Of a stretch of DNA of 64,000 bases, positions 33,871-42,804 are shown in pieces. Position 1 is the stretch's first letter; the number at the start of each line of letters is the position of its first letter. A program made the translations under genes and the position numbers. The DNA is from Saccharopolyspora erythraea (GTDB taxonomy: Bacteria; Actinomycetota; Actinomycetes; Mycobacteriales; Pseudonocardiaceae), in contig NZ_CP054839.1 of assembly GCF_018141105.1 (NCBI RefSeq), forward strand, positions 62,001 through 126,000. The letters run 5' to 3'. The notes below the pieces were generated by a model. It was not told the DNA's origin and searched no databases. It was given only the letters and a program-made list of their open reading frames with translations.

Positions 33871-34634
33871 GCAGCCAGTACGCCTCCGACTCGGGCTCCA
33901 GGGGAGCCGAACGGCTGCGGCTGCTGCTCCAGCCGGTCGCGGTGCTGGCCATCGTCGGCTCGGTGCTGGGCTGGGCGTTCAGCCAGGACCTCGACGAGGT
34001 GACCGCGCGCAGCATCAACGCCGCCACCATCGTCAGCCTGACCTGGCAGCACTTCACGCTCAGCCTCGCGGTCGCGGTGATCGTCGTCGTGGTCGCGGTC
34101 CCGCTGGGCGTGCTGCTCAGCAGGTCGTGGGCGCGGCGGGTGTCGCCGGTGGTCATCGGCATCGCCAACGTCGGCCAGGCCGCCCCGTCGGTCGGTCTGC
34201 TCGTGCTGTTCTTCCTGGCCACCAGGGGAGCGACGGGGTTCTGGATCGCGGTGCTGCCGATCGCCGTCTACGCGCTGCTGCCGGTGCTGCGCAACACGAT
34301 GGTCGGGCTGCAGCAGGTGGACCCCTCGCTGGTCGACGCCGGCCGCGGCATCGGCATGTCGGGTCTGAAGGTGCTGCTGCGCATCGAGCTGCCGCTGTCG
34401 GTGCCCTACATCCTGGCCGGGCTGCGCACCGCGCTGGTGCTGGCCGTCGGCACCGCGACGCTGGCGCTGTTCGTCGGCGCCGGCGGTCTCGGTGAGCTGA
34501 TCGACACCGGCTACAAGCTGAACAACTGGACGGTGATGTGCGTCGGCTCGGTGCTCGCGATGGCCCTCGCGCTGCTGGTCGACTGGCTCGCCGCGCTCGC
34601 CGAGGAGTACCTGTCGCCGAGGGGGCTGCGTTGA
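33867..34634 (+). CDS. Osmoprotectant ABC importer permease (OpuCD/ProW-like)
   Basis: 255-residue second permease, six helices, with VDAGRGIGMSGLKVLLRIELPLS as EAA loop, parallel to the first permease. ATG overlaps the ATPase stop; its TGA overlaps the TTG start of the binding-protein gene. All five genes of the block are thus tightly coupled. Confidence 0.91.
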   Translation: MSSQYASDSGSRGAERLRLLLQPVAVLAIVGSVLGWAFSQDLDEVTARSINAATIVSLTWQHFTLSLAVAVIVVVVAVPLGVLLSRSWARRVSPVVIGIANVGQAAPSVGLLVLFFLATRGATGFWIAVLPIAVYALLPVLRNTMVGLQQVDPSLVDAGRGIGMSGLKVLLRIELPLSVPYILAGLRTALVLAVGTATLALFVGAGGLGELIDTGYKLNNWTVMCVGSVLAMALALLVDWLAALAEEYLSPRGLR

Positions 34635-35626
34635 ACCGTCGAACCGCGCTCAAGCTGATGTCGGCCGGCCTGGCCGGGATGCTGGTCGGCGGCTGCGGGC
34701 TGAGCTCCGGTGCCGCGGTGCCGCTGCCGGTCGCGCCCGGCTCGATCCGCCCGGTCCCGGAGCTGGAGGGCGCGCGGATCACGGTGGGGTCCAAGGACTT
34801 CACCGAGCAGATCGTGCTGGGCTACATCGCCCAGTTCGCGCTCGCGGCGGCCGGCGCCAACGTCCGCGACCTGAACAACATCACCGGCTCGGCCAGTGCG
34901 CGCAACGCGCTGGCCAGCGGCCAGATCGACGTGCTGTGGGAGTACACCGGCTCGTCCTGGATCAGCTACAACGGCAACACCGACCCGATCCCCGACGCCC
35001 GCAGGCAGTACGAGGCGGTGCGCAAGCTCGACCTGGAGCGCAACGGGATCGACTGGACCGCCGTGACCTTCGACGTGGACAACACCTACGCCTTCGCGGT
35101 CAACCAGGACGCGGCGCGGCGGCTGGGTGTCACCAAGCTGTCCGACCTCCAACGCGTCGTGGCCGAGAACCCGCAGGACGCGACCTTCTGCGTGGAGACG
35201 GAGTTCGCCAACCGCAACGACGGCCTGCCCGGCGTGGAGCAGCGCTACGGCTTCAAGAGCGATCCGGCGAAGGTGAAGACCCTGGCCACGGGCAGCATCT
35301 ACCAGGCCACCGCCAGCGGTACCTGCACGTTCGGCGAGGTGTTCACCACCGACGGCCGCATCCAGGCGCTGGACCTGAAGGTGCTGGAGGACGACCGGCT
35401 GTTCTTCCCCCGCTACAACCTCGGGGTCACGCTGCGCGCCGACACGCTGCGGCAGTACCCGCAGATCACCGACGTGATGGCGCCGGTTTCGGCGAAGCTG
35501 ACGAACGCCGAGCTGCTCAGGCTCAACGAGCAGGTCGACGTCGACGGCCGCGACCCGGCCGACGTCGCCCGCGACTGGATGGTGGAGAAGGGCTTCGTGA
35601 CCGTGCCCGGACGCCCCTCGCCGTAG
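34631..35626 (+). CDS. Glycine betaine/choline-type substrate-binding lipoprotein (OpuCC-like)
   Basis: 331-residue extracytoplasmic receptor. TTG 34631 starts a lipoprotein signal (MNRRTALKLMSAGLAGM then lipobox LVGGC, Cys22). The QAT-family binding domain contains ITVGSKDFTEQIVLGYIAQF, IDVLWEYTGSSW (aromatic cage), VDNTYAFAV, FCVETEFANRNDGLPG and IYQATASGTCTFGEVF. Ligand class is betaine/choline/carnitine by family. The 3' end is inside a strong terminator hairpin that includes the stop codon. Confidence 0.92.
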   Translation: MNRRTALKLMSAGLAGMLVGGCGLSSGAAVPLPVAPGSIRPVPELEGARITVGSKDFTEQIVLGYIAQFALAAAGANVRDLNNITGSASARNALASGQIDVLWEYTGSSWISYNGNTDPIPDARRQYEAVRKLDLERNGIDWTAVTFDVDNTYAFAVNQDAARRLGVTKLSDLQRVVAENPQDATFCVETEFANRNDGLPGVEQRYGFKSDPAKVKTLATGSIYQATASGTCTFGEVFTTDGRIQALDLKVLEDDRLFFPRYNLGVTLRADTLRQYPQITDVMAPVSAKLTNAELLRLNEQVDVDGRDPADVARDWMVEKGFVTVPGRPSP

Positions 35627-35645
35627 CCGCGACGGCGAGGGGCGT
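35611..35645 (+). terminator. Terminator overlapping the stop of the osmoprotectant operon
   Basis: 14-bp stem ACGCCCCTCGCCGT (35611-35624) / ACGGCGAGGGGCGT (35632-35645), loop AGCCGCG; the TAG stop lies in the loop. A further CCCCTCGCC copy follows at 35657, so alternative foldings exist. Confidence 0.85.
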
Positions 35646-35675
35646 CCGCGCGGACACCCCTCGCCGCTTCGCAGG

Positions 35676-36185
35676 TCAGGGGTTCGCGCGGTGCGGTACC
35701 CACAACCCTTCCGGGCGGGCGTGGGCCAGCTTCGGAGCCTTCGGCGTGCCGTGCTCGGGGAGTTCCAGCAGCGCGGTCACCACCTCGGCGACCGTGCCCT
35801 GCCGGTGCCACAGCGCCGCCGGGCTCGGGCTCTGGAGGTCCTCGAGCCGGTAGCGGGCGGCGAGCGCGTCGTCGGCGGCGCGGGCGAGGTAGACGTCCAT
35901 CGCGCCGGAGAGGACCCGGAAACCCTGCAGGGCGTGGACGTCGTCGGCGTCGGGCAGGTGGCGGAAGCGGAAGCCCGCCCGCACACTCGCCCGCACCGCC
36001 TCCAGATGCGGATCGAGTTCCGCGTTCCCTGCCGCCACGTCCATCACCTGATCCCAGTCCGCCGCGGTCCCAACGGTGCTGGACCAGGTTCGTCCACCAC
36101 GTTTACCTGCGGCAATTGCACGATTGAGCGATCTTCGGGCGAATTCACGCCACTCGGCGTGCCCAACATCCGGCACGCGCCGCAC
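35676..36185 (-). CDS. Hypothetical protein, 169 aa
   Basis: GTG 36185 has AAAGGAG seven bases upstream, a strong start. Soluble, mixed composition: AEWREFARRSLNRAIAAGKRGG, DVHALQGFRVLSGAMDVYLARAADDALAARY and TVAEVVTALLELPEHG. No recognised domain, no membrane segment. Convergent with the osmoprotectant operon and 18 bp downstream of the VanZ-like gene, probably its operon partner. Confidence 0.7.
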   Translation of the reverse strand: MRRVPDVGHAEWREFARRSLNRAIAAGKRGGRTWSSTVGTAADWDQVMDVAAGNAELDPHLEAVRASVRAGFRFRHLPDADDVHALQGFRVLSGAMDVYLARAADDALAARYRLEDLQSPSPAALWHRQGTVAEVVTALLELPEHGTPKAPKLAHARPEGLWVPHRANP

Positions 36186-36203
36186 CGAAAGCTCCTTTGC
36201 GGG

Positions 36204-36770
36204 CTACCGGAGCATGCGGTGCGTGCCACCGGTCTCCCGGATTACCTGGGGGGATTCCCACCAGCGCCGGCTGAGCAGGGCGCCGAGGACCGCGCCGGCG
36301 GTGTTGACCAGCACGTCGTCCACCGAGGTGACCCGGCCGAGGTGCAGAGCGTACTGGGCGAGCTCGATCGAGGCCGAGGCGCTCGCGGCGGCGACCGCGA
36401 CCCGCGCGAGTCCGGTCATCGCGGCGAAGCGCACCGGCAGGGCGGCGCCGAACGCGGCGAGCACCAGCAGGTTTCCGGTGAGCTGCACGGCGATGGTCAC
36501 GGGCCGCGCCCCGAGCAGTTCCAGGAGGTCTCGCAGCGGCACGAGCGAAACCGCCCGGTCGCCGGTCTTCGGCGTCAGCACCATCCAGAGCCAGGGCGCG
36601 GTACCGGCGACCGCCAGGACCTCCGCCAGGGACCGCCGCCACGCGGCGGGACGGTCCGCGGCGTTCGGCGCTCGCAGGCGCGCCAGGGCCACGACGACCA
36701 AGGCCGCCACCGGAACGGCGAGCAGCGCCGCGACGACGACGTGCCCCCAGCTCTGCCAGACCCCTGCCAC
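36204..36770 (-). CDS. VanZ-like membrane protein
   Basis: 188-residue protein with about five membrane helices. VanZ-type core: NLLVLAAFGAALPVRF, ASIELAQYALHLGRVTSVDDVLVNTAGAVLG, where the Glu-Gln and Asp-Asp-Asn residues match the family pattern (E-x-x-Q ... D-D-x-x-x-N). VanZ relatives contribute to low-level teicoplanin resistance or phosphotransbutyrylase-like functions; role here unknown. GTG start at 36770. Likely co-transcribed with the 169-aa gene downstream. Confidence 0.8.
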   Translation of the reverse strand: MAGVWQSWGHVVVAALLAVPVAALVVVALARLRAPNAADRPAAWRRSLAEVLAVAGTAPWLWMVLTPKTGDRAVSLVPLRDLLELLGARPVTIAVQLTGNLLVLAAFGAALPVRFAAMTGLARVAVAAASASASIELAQYALHLGRVTSVDDVLVNTAGAVLGALLSRRWWESPQVIRETGGTHRMLR

Positions 36771-36848
36771 ACGACTGCGACGCGCGATCGCGCCGACTGG
36801 TTCACCGGATGCGGGTGTCCGTCGCGGGCCACCCGCATCCGGCGCGGG

Positions 36849-37664
36849 TCAGTTCGCGTTCTTCTCCAGCAGTTCGACGTACTTCGCCACGAAGTGGTCG
36901 CGCAGTCCGTCCGTTCCCGGGGCGAACACGTCGGCGGTCAGCCCCTTGGCCTTGTCGGTGAGACCGCCGAGAAGGCTGGTCCGCTCCCGGAGCCTGCCGG
37001 TCGAGTCGAAGTACCGGAGCGTGCTGACGTGGTGGTAGACCGGCTCCGGCGGCACCTGCGGCACGATGTCGTTGTTGTTGACGAAGCGGAAGGTCCGCGA
37101 CTTCAGCGCGCTGTCGTAGGCGTTGGCCAGCAGCCGGTCGCAGGTGCGCGGCTGGCCGAAGGTGTAGACGCCGTCGGGCAGCAGCCTCGGGTCCTCGAAG
37201 TGCAGCTGGGCGGCGGCCAGCATGGCCAGCGCGCCGCCGAGGCTGTGCCCGGTGATCCACAGCGTCTGGCCGTTGCTGCTGAACTCGGCGATCCTGTCCT
37301 TGATCTCCGGGAACACCGACATCAGCGCCTGGTGGAAGCCCAGGTGCACGAAACCCTTGGCACCAGGGCCGGGCGCGGCCGGGCCGCTGGCGTCGGTCAG
37401 CCAGTCCTTGATGTTGGACGGCTCGGTGCCCCGGAAGGCCACGACGATCATGTTGTCGCTGGCCGCGACGAAGCCCTGGGTGTCCTCGATCGGCAGCCCG
37501 TGGTGCTGCGTGTAGAAGTAGTGGAAGCGGTCGAAGCCCCACTTCCCGGTTTCCGACCGCATTTCCGCTTCGTCCTGGTAGGTCAGCTCCGCCGCGCGGG
37601 CCAGCCAGTAAGCCTGCCGCGAGCTGTACCCGGTGGCATTGTGGTCGAGCTCCGGAACGGTCAT
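36849..37664 (-). CDS. Class 3 (alpha/beta) lipase
   Basis: 271-residue lipase of the fungal class 3 type. Motifs: VVAFRGTEPSNIKDWLTDAS (lid/oxyanion region), ITGHSLGGALAMLAA (nucleophile Ser in GHSLGG), VYTFGQPRTCD, and NNNDIVPQVPP with HHVSTLRYF giving Asp and His. No signal peptide. ATG 37664 has GGAAAGGCGGGAG upstream, supporting independent translation, yet the frame is open without a stop from the upstream MFS gene, giving a possible 713-residue chimera. Substrate unknown. Confidence 0.85.
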   Translation of the reverse strand: MTVPELDHNATGYSSRQAYWLARAAELTYQDEAEMRSETGKWGFDRFHYFYTQHHGLPIEDTQGFVAASDNMIVVAFRGTEPSNIKDWLTDASGPAAPGPGAKGFVHLGFHQALMSVFPEIKDRIAEFSSNGQTLWITGHSLGGALAMLAAAQLHFEDPRLLPDGVYTFGQPRTCDRLLANAYDSALKSRTFRFVNNNDIVPQVPPEPVYHHVSTLRYFDSTGRLRERTSLLGGLTDKAKGLTADVFAPGTDGLRDHFVAKYVELLEKNAN

Positions 37665-38990
37665 TCTCCCGCCTTTCCGATGGATTTGCCCCGCCGGGTC
37701 GCGATCGGCGGCCTTGCCGCCATTGCAGTCGAGGCCCGGCCCAAGCGCCGGGGGAACCGCCTGATCGGCGGTCATGCGTCTCGGCGACGGCGGTCCGCCG
37801 GCGGCCAGCCCGGCGCGGTCGGCGGGCACCGCCCGGACCGCGGCGGCGACCACGGCCGCGGTGAGCAGACCCATGCCGGTGCCGAGACCGAGCAGCGCGG
37901 GCAGCAGCCGGGCGTAGCCGCTGCCGGGGGCGATGCCGGCCAGGGACGCGGCACCTGCGGCGCCGATGACGAGCCCGGCGGTCATCGGCGGACGCGGGCC
38001 GAAGCGGCCCGTGAGGCGTCCGGTGACCGGCGCGAGCGCGGCCAGCGGCACGAACAGCGGCAGGAGCATCGCTCCGGCGGTGGCGGGGTCCCGGTGCTGC
38101 ACGCCCTGGAGGTAGAGCGTCGTGACGAACACGGTGCCGATGCCCACCAGGTTCATCGCGGCGGCCACCAGGTTGGCTCCGGCGAACCGGCGGGAACGCA
38201 GCAGCCGCAGCGGCAGCAGGGGTTGCGGAGCGCGGCTTTCCCGCAGCAGGAAACCGGTCACCGCGAGCGCGGTGACCGCCAGCGCACCCCACACCGAGGC
38301 GGTCATCCCTGCCGCGCCCGCCTCGATCACCGCGTACACCGGGGCGGCCAGGCCGGCGGTGGCCAGCGCGGCTCCCGGCACGTCGAGCGCGCGTACACCG
38401 CGGTCGGCGGACTCCGCGACCACTCCGTACGCCAGCGGCAGGGCCACCGCGATGACCGGGAGGTTGATCAGGAAGACGGAACGCCAGCCCAGGGTGGAGA
38501 CCAGCGCGCCGCCGATCAGCGGCCCGGCGGGCAGGGCCAGGGCGGAGGTGCCTGCCCACACGCCGACCGCGCGGGCCTGCTCGGCTCGGTCCGGGAATGC
38601 CCTGGTGATCACGGCCAGCGTGCTGGGCAGCAGCATCGCCGCGCCCAGCCCCTGGACGGCCCGGCCGCCGACCAGCACCGCGATGTCCGGGGCCATACCG
38701 CAGGCCAGCGAGGCGGCACCGAAGACGCAGAGCCCGGCGAGCACCACCCGCCGGTGGCCGCAGCGGTCGCCGACCGCACCGCCTGCCGGCAGCAGGCCGG
38801 CCAGTACCACCGCGTACGCGTCGACGACCCATTGCTGGGCGGAAAGATCCGGCGCGAGCTCGGCGCCGATGCGCGGCAGCGCAACGTTGACCACAGTGAC
38901 GTCCAGTTGCACCAGGAACATGCCAACGCACATCACCCCCAGCAGCAGCCTGCGACGTGGCGGTGCGGTGATCCCGGCGTTCGGCGTCAT
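37665..38990 (-). pseudogene. C-terminally truncated MFS (DHA2-type) efflux pump, open into the lipase frame
   Basis: From ATG 38990 the frame encodes about 400 residues of an EmrB/QacA-type transporter: GVMCVGMFLVQLDVTVVNVA, WVVDAYAVVLAGLLPAGGAVGDRCGHRRV, LPSTLAVI and LINLPVIAVALP. About 12 helices are present, but after VPADRAGLAAGG the expected last two helices are absent and about 45 non-membrane residues lead in frame into the lipase ORF with no stop between. Either a deletion-generated fusion or a decayed pump. Its promoter region carries an ArsR-type operator (39047-39068) matching that of the neighbouring arsR-family gene. Confidence 0.7.
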
Positions 38991-39046
38991 GCTCCGGCCC
39001 GGTCCTCCCGACGTGCTTGCTGCTACCCCGCAAGCTATGGACCAGG

Positions 39047-39068
39047 GTTTCCGCCTGCGGACGAAACG
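39047..39068. promoter_or_regulatory. Putative ArsR operator upstream of the MFS gene
   Basis: Imperfect inverted repeat with GTTTCCGCC and GCGGACGAAAC halves, closely matching the 22-bp repeat upstream of the arsR-family gene (40108-40129). A minus-strand -10-like TAGCTT lies at 39032-39037, so the site covers the -35 region of the pump promoter. Confidence 0.6.
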
Positions 39069-39077
39069 TCGGGGTCA

Positions 39078-39274
39078 GGACATGCTTCAGAGGTGGCTTG
39101 TGTAGTTGGGCGCTTGGCGGAACCTCAGCCGCCTTCTCGCTCCGGGATCTCCGACTGATGTATGTCCGATACGCGGCGTCGAAGCTGTCCTCGCGAGAAG
39201 ACGGCTGAGAACCCGCGGGTGGTCAGGCTGAGTCCCACACCGCAAGCGGCTCCGCCGCTTTTGAAGCAGAACCT
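39078..39274. repeat. Dispersed structured repeat, copy 1
   Basis: Nearly identical to copy 2 (42612-42804) and clearly related to copy 3 (52716-52911). Core: GCGGAACCTCAGCCGCC TTCTCGC pairs with GCGAGAAGACGGCTGAG further right, enclosing GATACGCGGCGTCGAAGCTG. A second small hairpin AAGCGGCTCCGCCGCTT lies near the right end. It sits downstream of the arsR-family gene. Confidence 0.85.
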
Positions 39275-39296
39275 GGAAGTGGCCACCCGTCGGCGG

Positions 39297-40085
39297 TCAG
39301 GCGGCGAGCGCCTCGGTGTCGATGCCGAAGTGCTCGGCGAACCCGAGGCGACCGGACTCGGTGACGCCGAGCGCGCGTGGCGCGCCCTTGGCGCCGCGCC
39401 TGACCCAGTCGAGCTCCTCGAACCTGGTCAGAAGCGCGCTGCCCGCCGCGCCGGCCAGGTGGTGGCGCTGCTCGGTCCAGTCCACGCAGTGGGCGGTCAG
39501 CCTGCGCCTTCCGCTCGGCACGACCACGCCCAGCCGGGAGAACAGCGCCCACCCGGCGTCGGTCAGGCGGTATTCGAGGTCGTGCCCCGGTGCCGACAGC
39601 CGGTCCAGGCGCGCCACCCGCGGGTCGTGCCTGCCGTCCCCGCCGACGACCGCGCCCTCTTCCAGCAGCGCCCGCATCAGCGCGACGCCCAGGTGACCCG
39701 CGACGTGGTCGTAGCAGGTCCGCGCCAGCCGCAGCGCGTGCGCCCGGGTGCCCGCGCGCAGCGACCGCACCGGCCTCGGTGGCGCCAGCCGGGCCAGCGC
39801 CTCAAGCGCCGCGACCACCTCGGGCGAGGCGAGTTCGTAGTAGCGGTGGCGGCCCTGTCCGCGCACCCGCAGCAGCCCGCCCGACACCAGCCTGGACAGG
39901 TGCGCGCTGGCCGTGGACGGCGCCACCCCGGCCTCGGAGGCCAGCATCGACATCGGCAGCGCGCGGCCGTCCAGCAGCGCCAGCAGCATCGCCGAGCGCG
40001 CCGGGTTGCCGATCAGCTCCGCCGGGGTGGTGAAGTCCGCCTCACCACCCGCGCCCAGACCTGGACCGCCTCTGCGCTCACCCAC
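39297..40085 (-). CDS. ArsR-family winged-helix regulator with C-terminal extension
   Basis: 262-residue repressor. HTH: ELIGNPARSAMLLALLDGRA, then LASEAGVAPSTASAHLSRLV with GLLRVRGQGRHRYYELA as wing. The C-terminal 150 residues (TCYDHVAGHLGVALMRALLE, DLEYRLTDAGWALFSRLGV, HHLAGAAGSALLTRFEELDW) form the extended domain common in actinobacterial ArsR proteins; no CxC metal site is visible, so the ligand is probably not arsenic. GTG 40085 lies exactly 7 nt after a TACGCT -10 box, suggesting a leaderless mRNA, and an inverted repeat covers the -35, suggesting autorepression. The frame upstream of the GTG is not protein-like. Confidence 0.87.
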   Translation of the reverse strand: MGERRGGPGLGAGGEADFTTPAELIGNPARSAMLLALLDGRALPMSMLASEAGVAPSTASAHLSRLVSGGLLRVRGQGRHRYYELASPEVVAALEALARLAPPRPVRSLRAGTRAHALRLARTCYDHVAGHLGVALMRALLEEGAVVGGDGRHDPRVARLDRLSAPGHDLEYRLTDAGWALFSRLGVVVPSGRRRLTAHCVDWTEQRHHLAGAAGSALLTRFEELDWVRRGAKGAPRALGVTESGRLGFAEHFGIDTEALAA

Positions 40086-40092
40086 GCCGACC

Positions 40093-40129
40093 AGCGTAGG
40101 AACCGCGCGTTTCGCCTGGCGGCGAAACG
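40093..40129 (-). promoter_or_regulatory. Leaderless promoter and operator of the arsR-family gene
   Basis: Minus-strand -10 TACGCT at 40093-40098, 7 nt from the GTG. Inverted repeat CGTTTCGCC-TGGC-GGCGAAACG at 40108-40129 covers the -35 position. The same half-site pattern occurs before the MFS gene. Confidence 0.65.
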
Positions 40130-40134
40130 TGGCG

Positions 40135-40707
40135 TCAAACCCCGAGCCGCCGCAGGAGGTGGCCCTCCAGCCGCTTGAGCTCACCGTCGATCGCCCGGTG
40201 CGCGGCGCGTCGGCGCTGGGCGGGCATCCGCTCCGCGGCCCGGACGGCGCTCGCGAGCTGCCCGAGCCTGCCGTCGGTCTCCTCCGCGTACTGGTCGACG
40301 GCGAAGACCTCGTCCTCGCTGCGCCCGACCGTCTGGGTGCGCATGTCCCGCAGCACGTCGCGGTCGCCCGCGATCCGAGCGTGCAGGGAGGCGCCCTTGC
40401 CGGTGAAGCGGCCCAGGTCGTCGACGGGAACGCCCAGGCGCCGGGCACGCATCTGGTCGTAGTAGGTACGCACGGCCGCCGACGCCCGCAGGGCGAGCGG
40501 CGCGAGCACCGGCACGACGACCTTGGCCACCGCGATGACCTTCTTCGCGGTGCCGGCCGTGATCCGGCCGCTCTCGCCGCGCTCCTGGAGCTTCAGCTGC
40601 TTCTCCTCCGCCTTGATCTGCCGCTTCAGCGCCTTGGTCTGCTGCTTCTGCGACCTCGTCGCGCGCCTGCCGGCCCGGTCTGCCGGATCGGCCCTCCACA
40701 GTGCCAT
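40135..40707 (-). CDS. Conserved actinobacterial protein (DUF6474-like), 190 aa
   Basis: Basic N-terminus with coiled-coil character (RSQKQQTKALKRQIKAEEKQ), a hydrophobic stretch (AKKVIAVAKVVVPVLAPLAL, about residues 52-71) that may be a membrane helix, then a helical C-terminal region (YYDQMRARRLGVPVDDLGRF, EVFAVDQYAEETDGRLGQLASAV). I associate it with DUF6474 from memory. ATG 40707 without clear SD. Immediately upstream of the arsR-family gene on the same strand (its stop is 50 bp before the arsR start). Function unknown. Confidence 0.72.
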   Translation of the reverse strand: MALWRADPADRAGRRATRSQKQQTKALKRQIKAEEKQLKLQERGESGRITAGTAKKVIAVAKVVVPVLAPLALRASAAVRTYYDQMRARRLGVPVDDLGRFTGKGASLHARIAGDRDVLRDMRTQTVGRSEDEVFAVDQYAEETDGRLGQLASAVRAAERMPAQRRRAAHRAIDGELKRLEGHLLRRLGV

Positions 40708-40945
40708 GCGCGAGCACCCGGCGGTGCGGGGGCAGCCGAGCCTCGGCGACCTCGCGCGCTTCTTCGCGGACCTGCGCATCGGCGGTGTCCCTCCTGGTCC
40801 TGGCGGCGGTGCGGTCACTCTAAGTCCGCCCGCCGCCGGGCACGACAGCAACGCGCCGGGAGCGGCCACGCTGCGTAGCGGGGCGCCCCGTCGTGTCACC
40901 GGGGTGATGGGCGCGGCTGTCAGTAGGAGGACATACGCTTCAACC

Positions 40946-42580
40946 GTGGATGACAGGGTGCTGCTCGACGCCGGCGTGGTGACGCGTTGTCGTCGACGCG
41001 TGCACCTCGAATCCGACCCGGCGATGCGCGAGGTGGAGAAGGCACCGCCGGATCCGGGTATCGAGCAGCGCATCACCGACGCCACCGAGCACCGCCGGTT
41101 CGTGGCCGAACGGCTCGGCAGGATGCTCGGCGACGCCTGGACCGAGGTTCCCCGCGACCTCGACGCCGCCGAACGGGAGCGGCTGACGGTGGCGGCCATG
41201 AACGAGGGCGTCCGCTACATCTCCGGCGCGCAGCTGCCGCTGGACCGCGCCAACGGCAGGCGCGGCGCGGTCGACCTGCTGGTGCGCGGCCGCGACGGCT
41301 ACCTGCCGGTGCTGGTGGTGCGCCACAAGATCACCGACCCGGGCAGCGGCGCCCGCACCTCCCCGCTGACCGACCCGAACCCCGCGTCGGCGCGGACCGA
41401 CGAGCGCTTCAAGGTGCGTTCGCACTCCCGCGACCAGCTCCGGCTGGCCCACGCGGTGCGCATGCTGGAGGCAACCGGCATGGGTTCGGCGAGCGCGACC
41501 GGCGGCGTGATCGGCGTCGACGCCGACCTCGTCGTGTGGCACGACCTGCGGGTGCCGAACTGGCCGGGCGGGCGCACCGCGCTGGCCGAGTACGACGCGC
41601 GCTTCGCCGACCGGCTCGCGGTCGCCTCCGCGGCCGCGACCGGCGCCGAGCCGCTGGCGCGGCCGTCGCGGATCACCGAGTGCAAGGGCTGCCCGTGGTG
41701 GCCGACCTGCGAGCGGCAGCTTCGCGCCGACCGCGACGTGAGCCTGGTGGTCCGCGGCGAGGACGCGGTCAGCCTGCGCGCCATCGGCGTCTCCACCGTG
41801 GACGATCTGGCGCGGTTGTCGCCCTCGGCGGCCGAGGCGCTGCCGCTGACCGTCGCCCGCACCGGCGACGTGGTGCTGCTGGCCAAGGCGTGGCTGCGCG
41901 AGCTGCCGCTGGTGCGCCGGGTCCGGAGGCTCAGCGTGCCGCGCGCCGAGGTCGAGGTCGACGTGGACATGGAGAGCTACGCCGACTCCGGCGCCTACAT
42001 GTGGGGCTGCTGGCTCTCCGGTGCCGATGTCGGCGAGGAGCCGGGCTACCGCGCCTTCGCCACCTGGGACCCGCTGCCCTCCGACGACGAGGCCCGCTCG
42101 TTCGCCGAGTTCTGGTCGTGGTTCTCGTCGGTGCGCGAACGCGCCCTGGAGCGGGGGCTGACCTTCCGCGCCTACTGCTACAACGAGCTGGCGGAGAACC
42201 GCTGGATGCTGGCATCGGCCGAGCGGTTCGCGGGCAAGCCTGGCGTGCCGCCGGTGTCGGAGGTCCGGGCGTTCATCGAGTCCGACGAGTGGGTGGACCT
42301 GTTCGCCACGGTCCGCGACCAGTTCCTGTGCCCCAACGGCAAGGGGCTGAAGGTCATCGCGCCCAGCGCCGGGTTCGCCTGGCGCGACCCCGAGGCCAGC
42401 GGCGAGAACTCGATGCGCTGGTACCGCGACGCGGTCGGCCTCGACGGCGCCCCGCCGGTGGCGGCGCAGCGCGACCGCATCCTGCGCTACAACGAGGACG
42501 ACGTGCGCGCGACCTGGACCATCCGCCGCTGGATGAGCTCCGAGGCCGCGCTCGCCGTGCCGTTCGCCGAAGATCTGTGA
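40946..42580 (+). CDS. TM0106-type RecB-like nuclease with Fe-S cluster and RNase-H-like domain
   Basis: 544-residue predicted DNA nuclease. N-terminal PD-(D/E)XK (RecB/Cas4-like) domain: Cys15 near the N-terminus plus CKGCPWWPTC (CxxCx5C, about residues 246-255) is the classic four-Cys 4Fe-4S arrangement, with RGAVDLLVRG and LPVLVVRHK as catalytic Asp and Lys strand. The C-terminal half (EVEVDVDMESY ... YNELAEN ... YNEDDVRATWTIRRWM) is the DEDD-type RNase-H-like exonuclease domain of TM0106 proteins. GTG 40946 has no spaced SD but follows a TACGCT box by 6 nt (leaderless). Stands alone; role probably in DNA repair. Confidence 0.85.
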   Translation: MDDRVLLDAGVVTRCRRRVHLESDPAMREVEKAPPDPGIEQRITDATEHRRFVAERLGRMLGDAWTEVPRDLDAAERERLTVAAMNEGVRYISGAQLPLDRANGRRGAVDLLVRGRDGYLPVLVVRHKITDPGSGARTSPLTDPNPASARTDERFKVRSHSRDQLRLAHAVRMLEATGMGSASATGGVIGVDADLVVWHDLRVPNWPGGRTALAEYDARFADRLAVASAAATGAEPLARPSRITECKGCPWWPTCERQLRADRDVSLVVRGEDAVSLRAIGVSTVDDLARLSPSAAEALPLTVARTGDVVLLAKAWLRELPLVRRVRRLSVPRAEVEVDVDMESYADSGAYMWGCWLSGADVGEEPGYRAFATWDPLPSDDEARSFAEFWSWFSSVRERALERGLTFRAYCYNELAENRWMLASAERFAGKPGVPPVSEVRAFIESDEWVDLFATVRDQFLCPNGKGLKVIAPSAGFAWRDPEASGENSMRWYRDAVGLDGAPPVAAQRDRILRYNEDDVRATWTIRRWMSSEAALAVPFAEDL

Positions 42581-42611
42581 ACGGCACGACGGGCGCGACC
42601 CGGCCCAGCTA

Positions 42612-42804
42612 GGACGTGTTCCAGAGGTGGCTTGTGTAGTTGGGCGCTTGGCGGAACCTCAGCCGCCTTCTCGCTCCGCGATCTCCGACTGATGTGACCG
42701 ATACGCGGCGTCGAAGCTGTCCTCGCGAGAAGACGGCTGAGAGCCCACGGGTGGTCCAGCCGAGTCCCACACCGCAAGCGGCTCCGCCGTGTGAAACGGA
42801 ACCT
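42612..42804. repeat. Dispersed structured repeat, copy 2
   Basis: About 193 bp, over 90 percent identical to copy 1 by eye, with a 4-nt gap (GATGTGACCG versus GATGTATGTCCG) in the loop. Fills the gap between the convergent nuclease (+) and T7SS-like (-) genes and ends within the stop codon of the latter. Confidence 0.85.
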
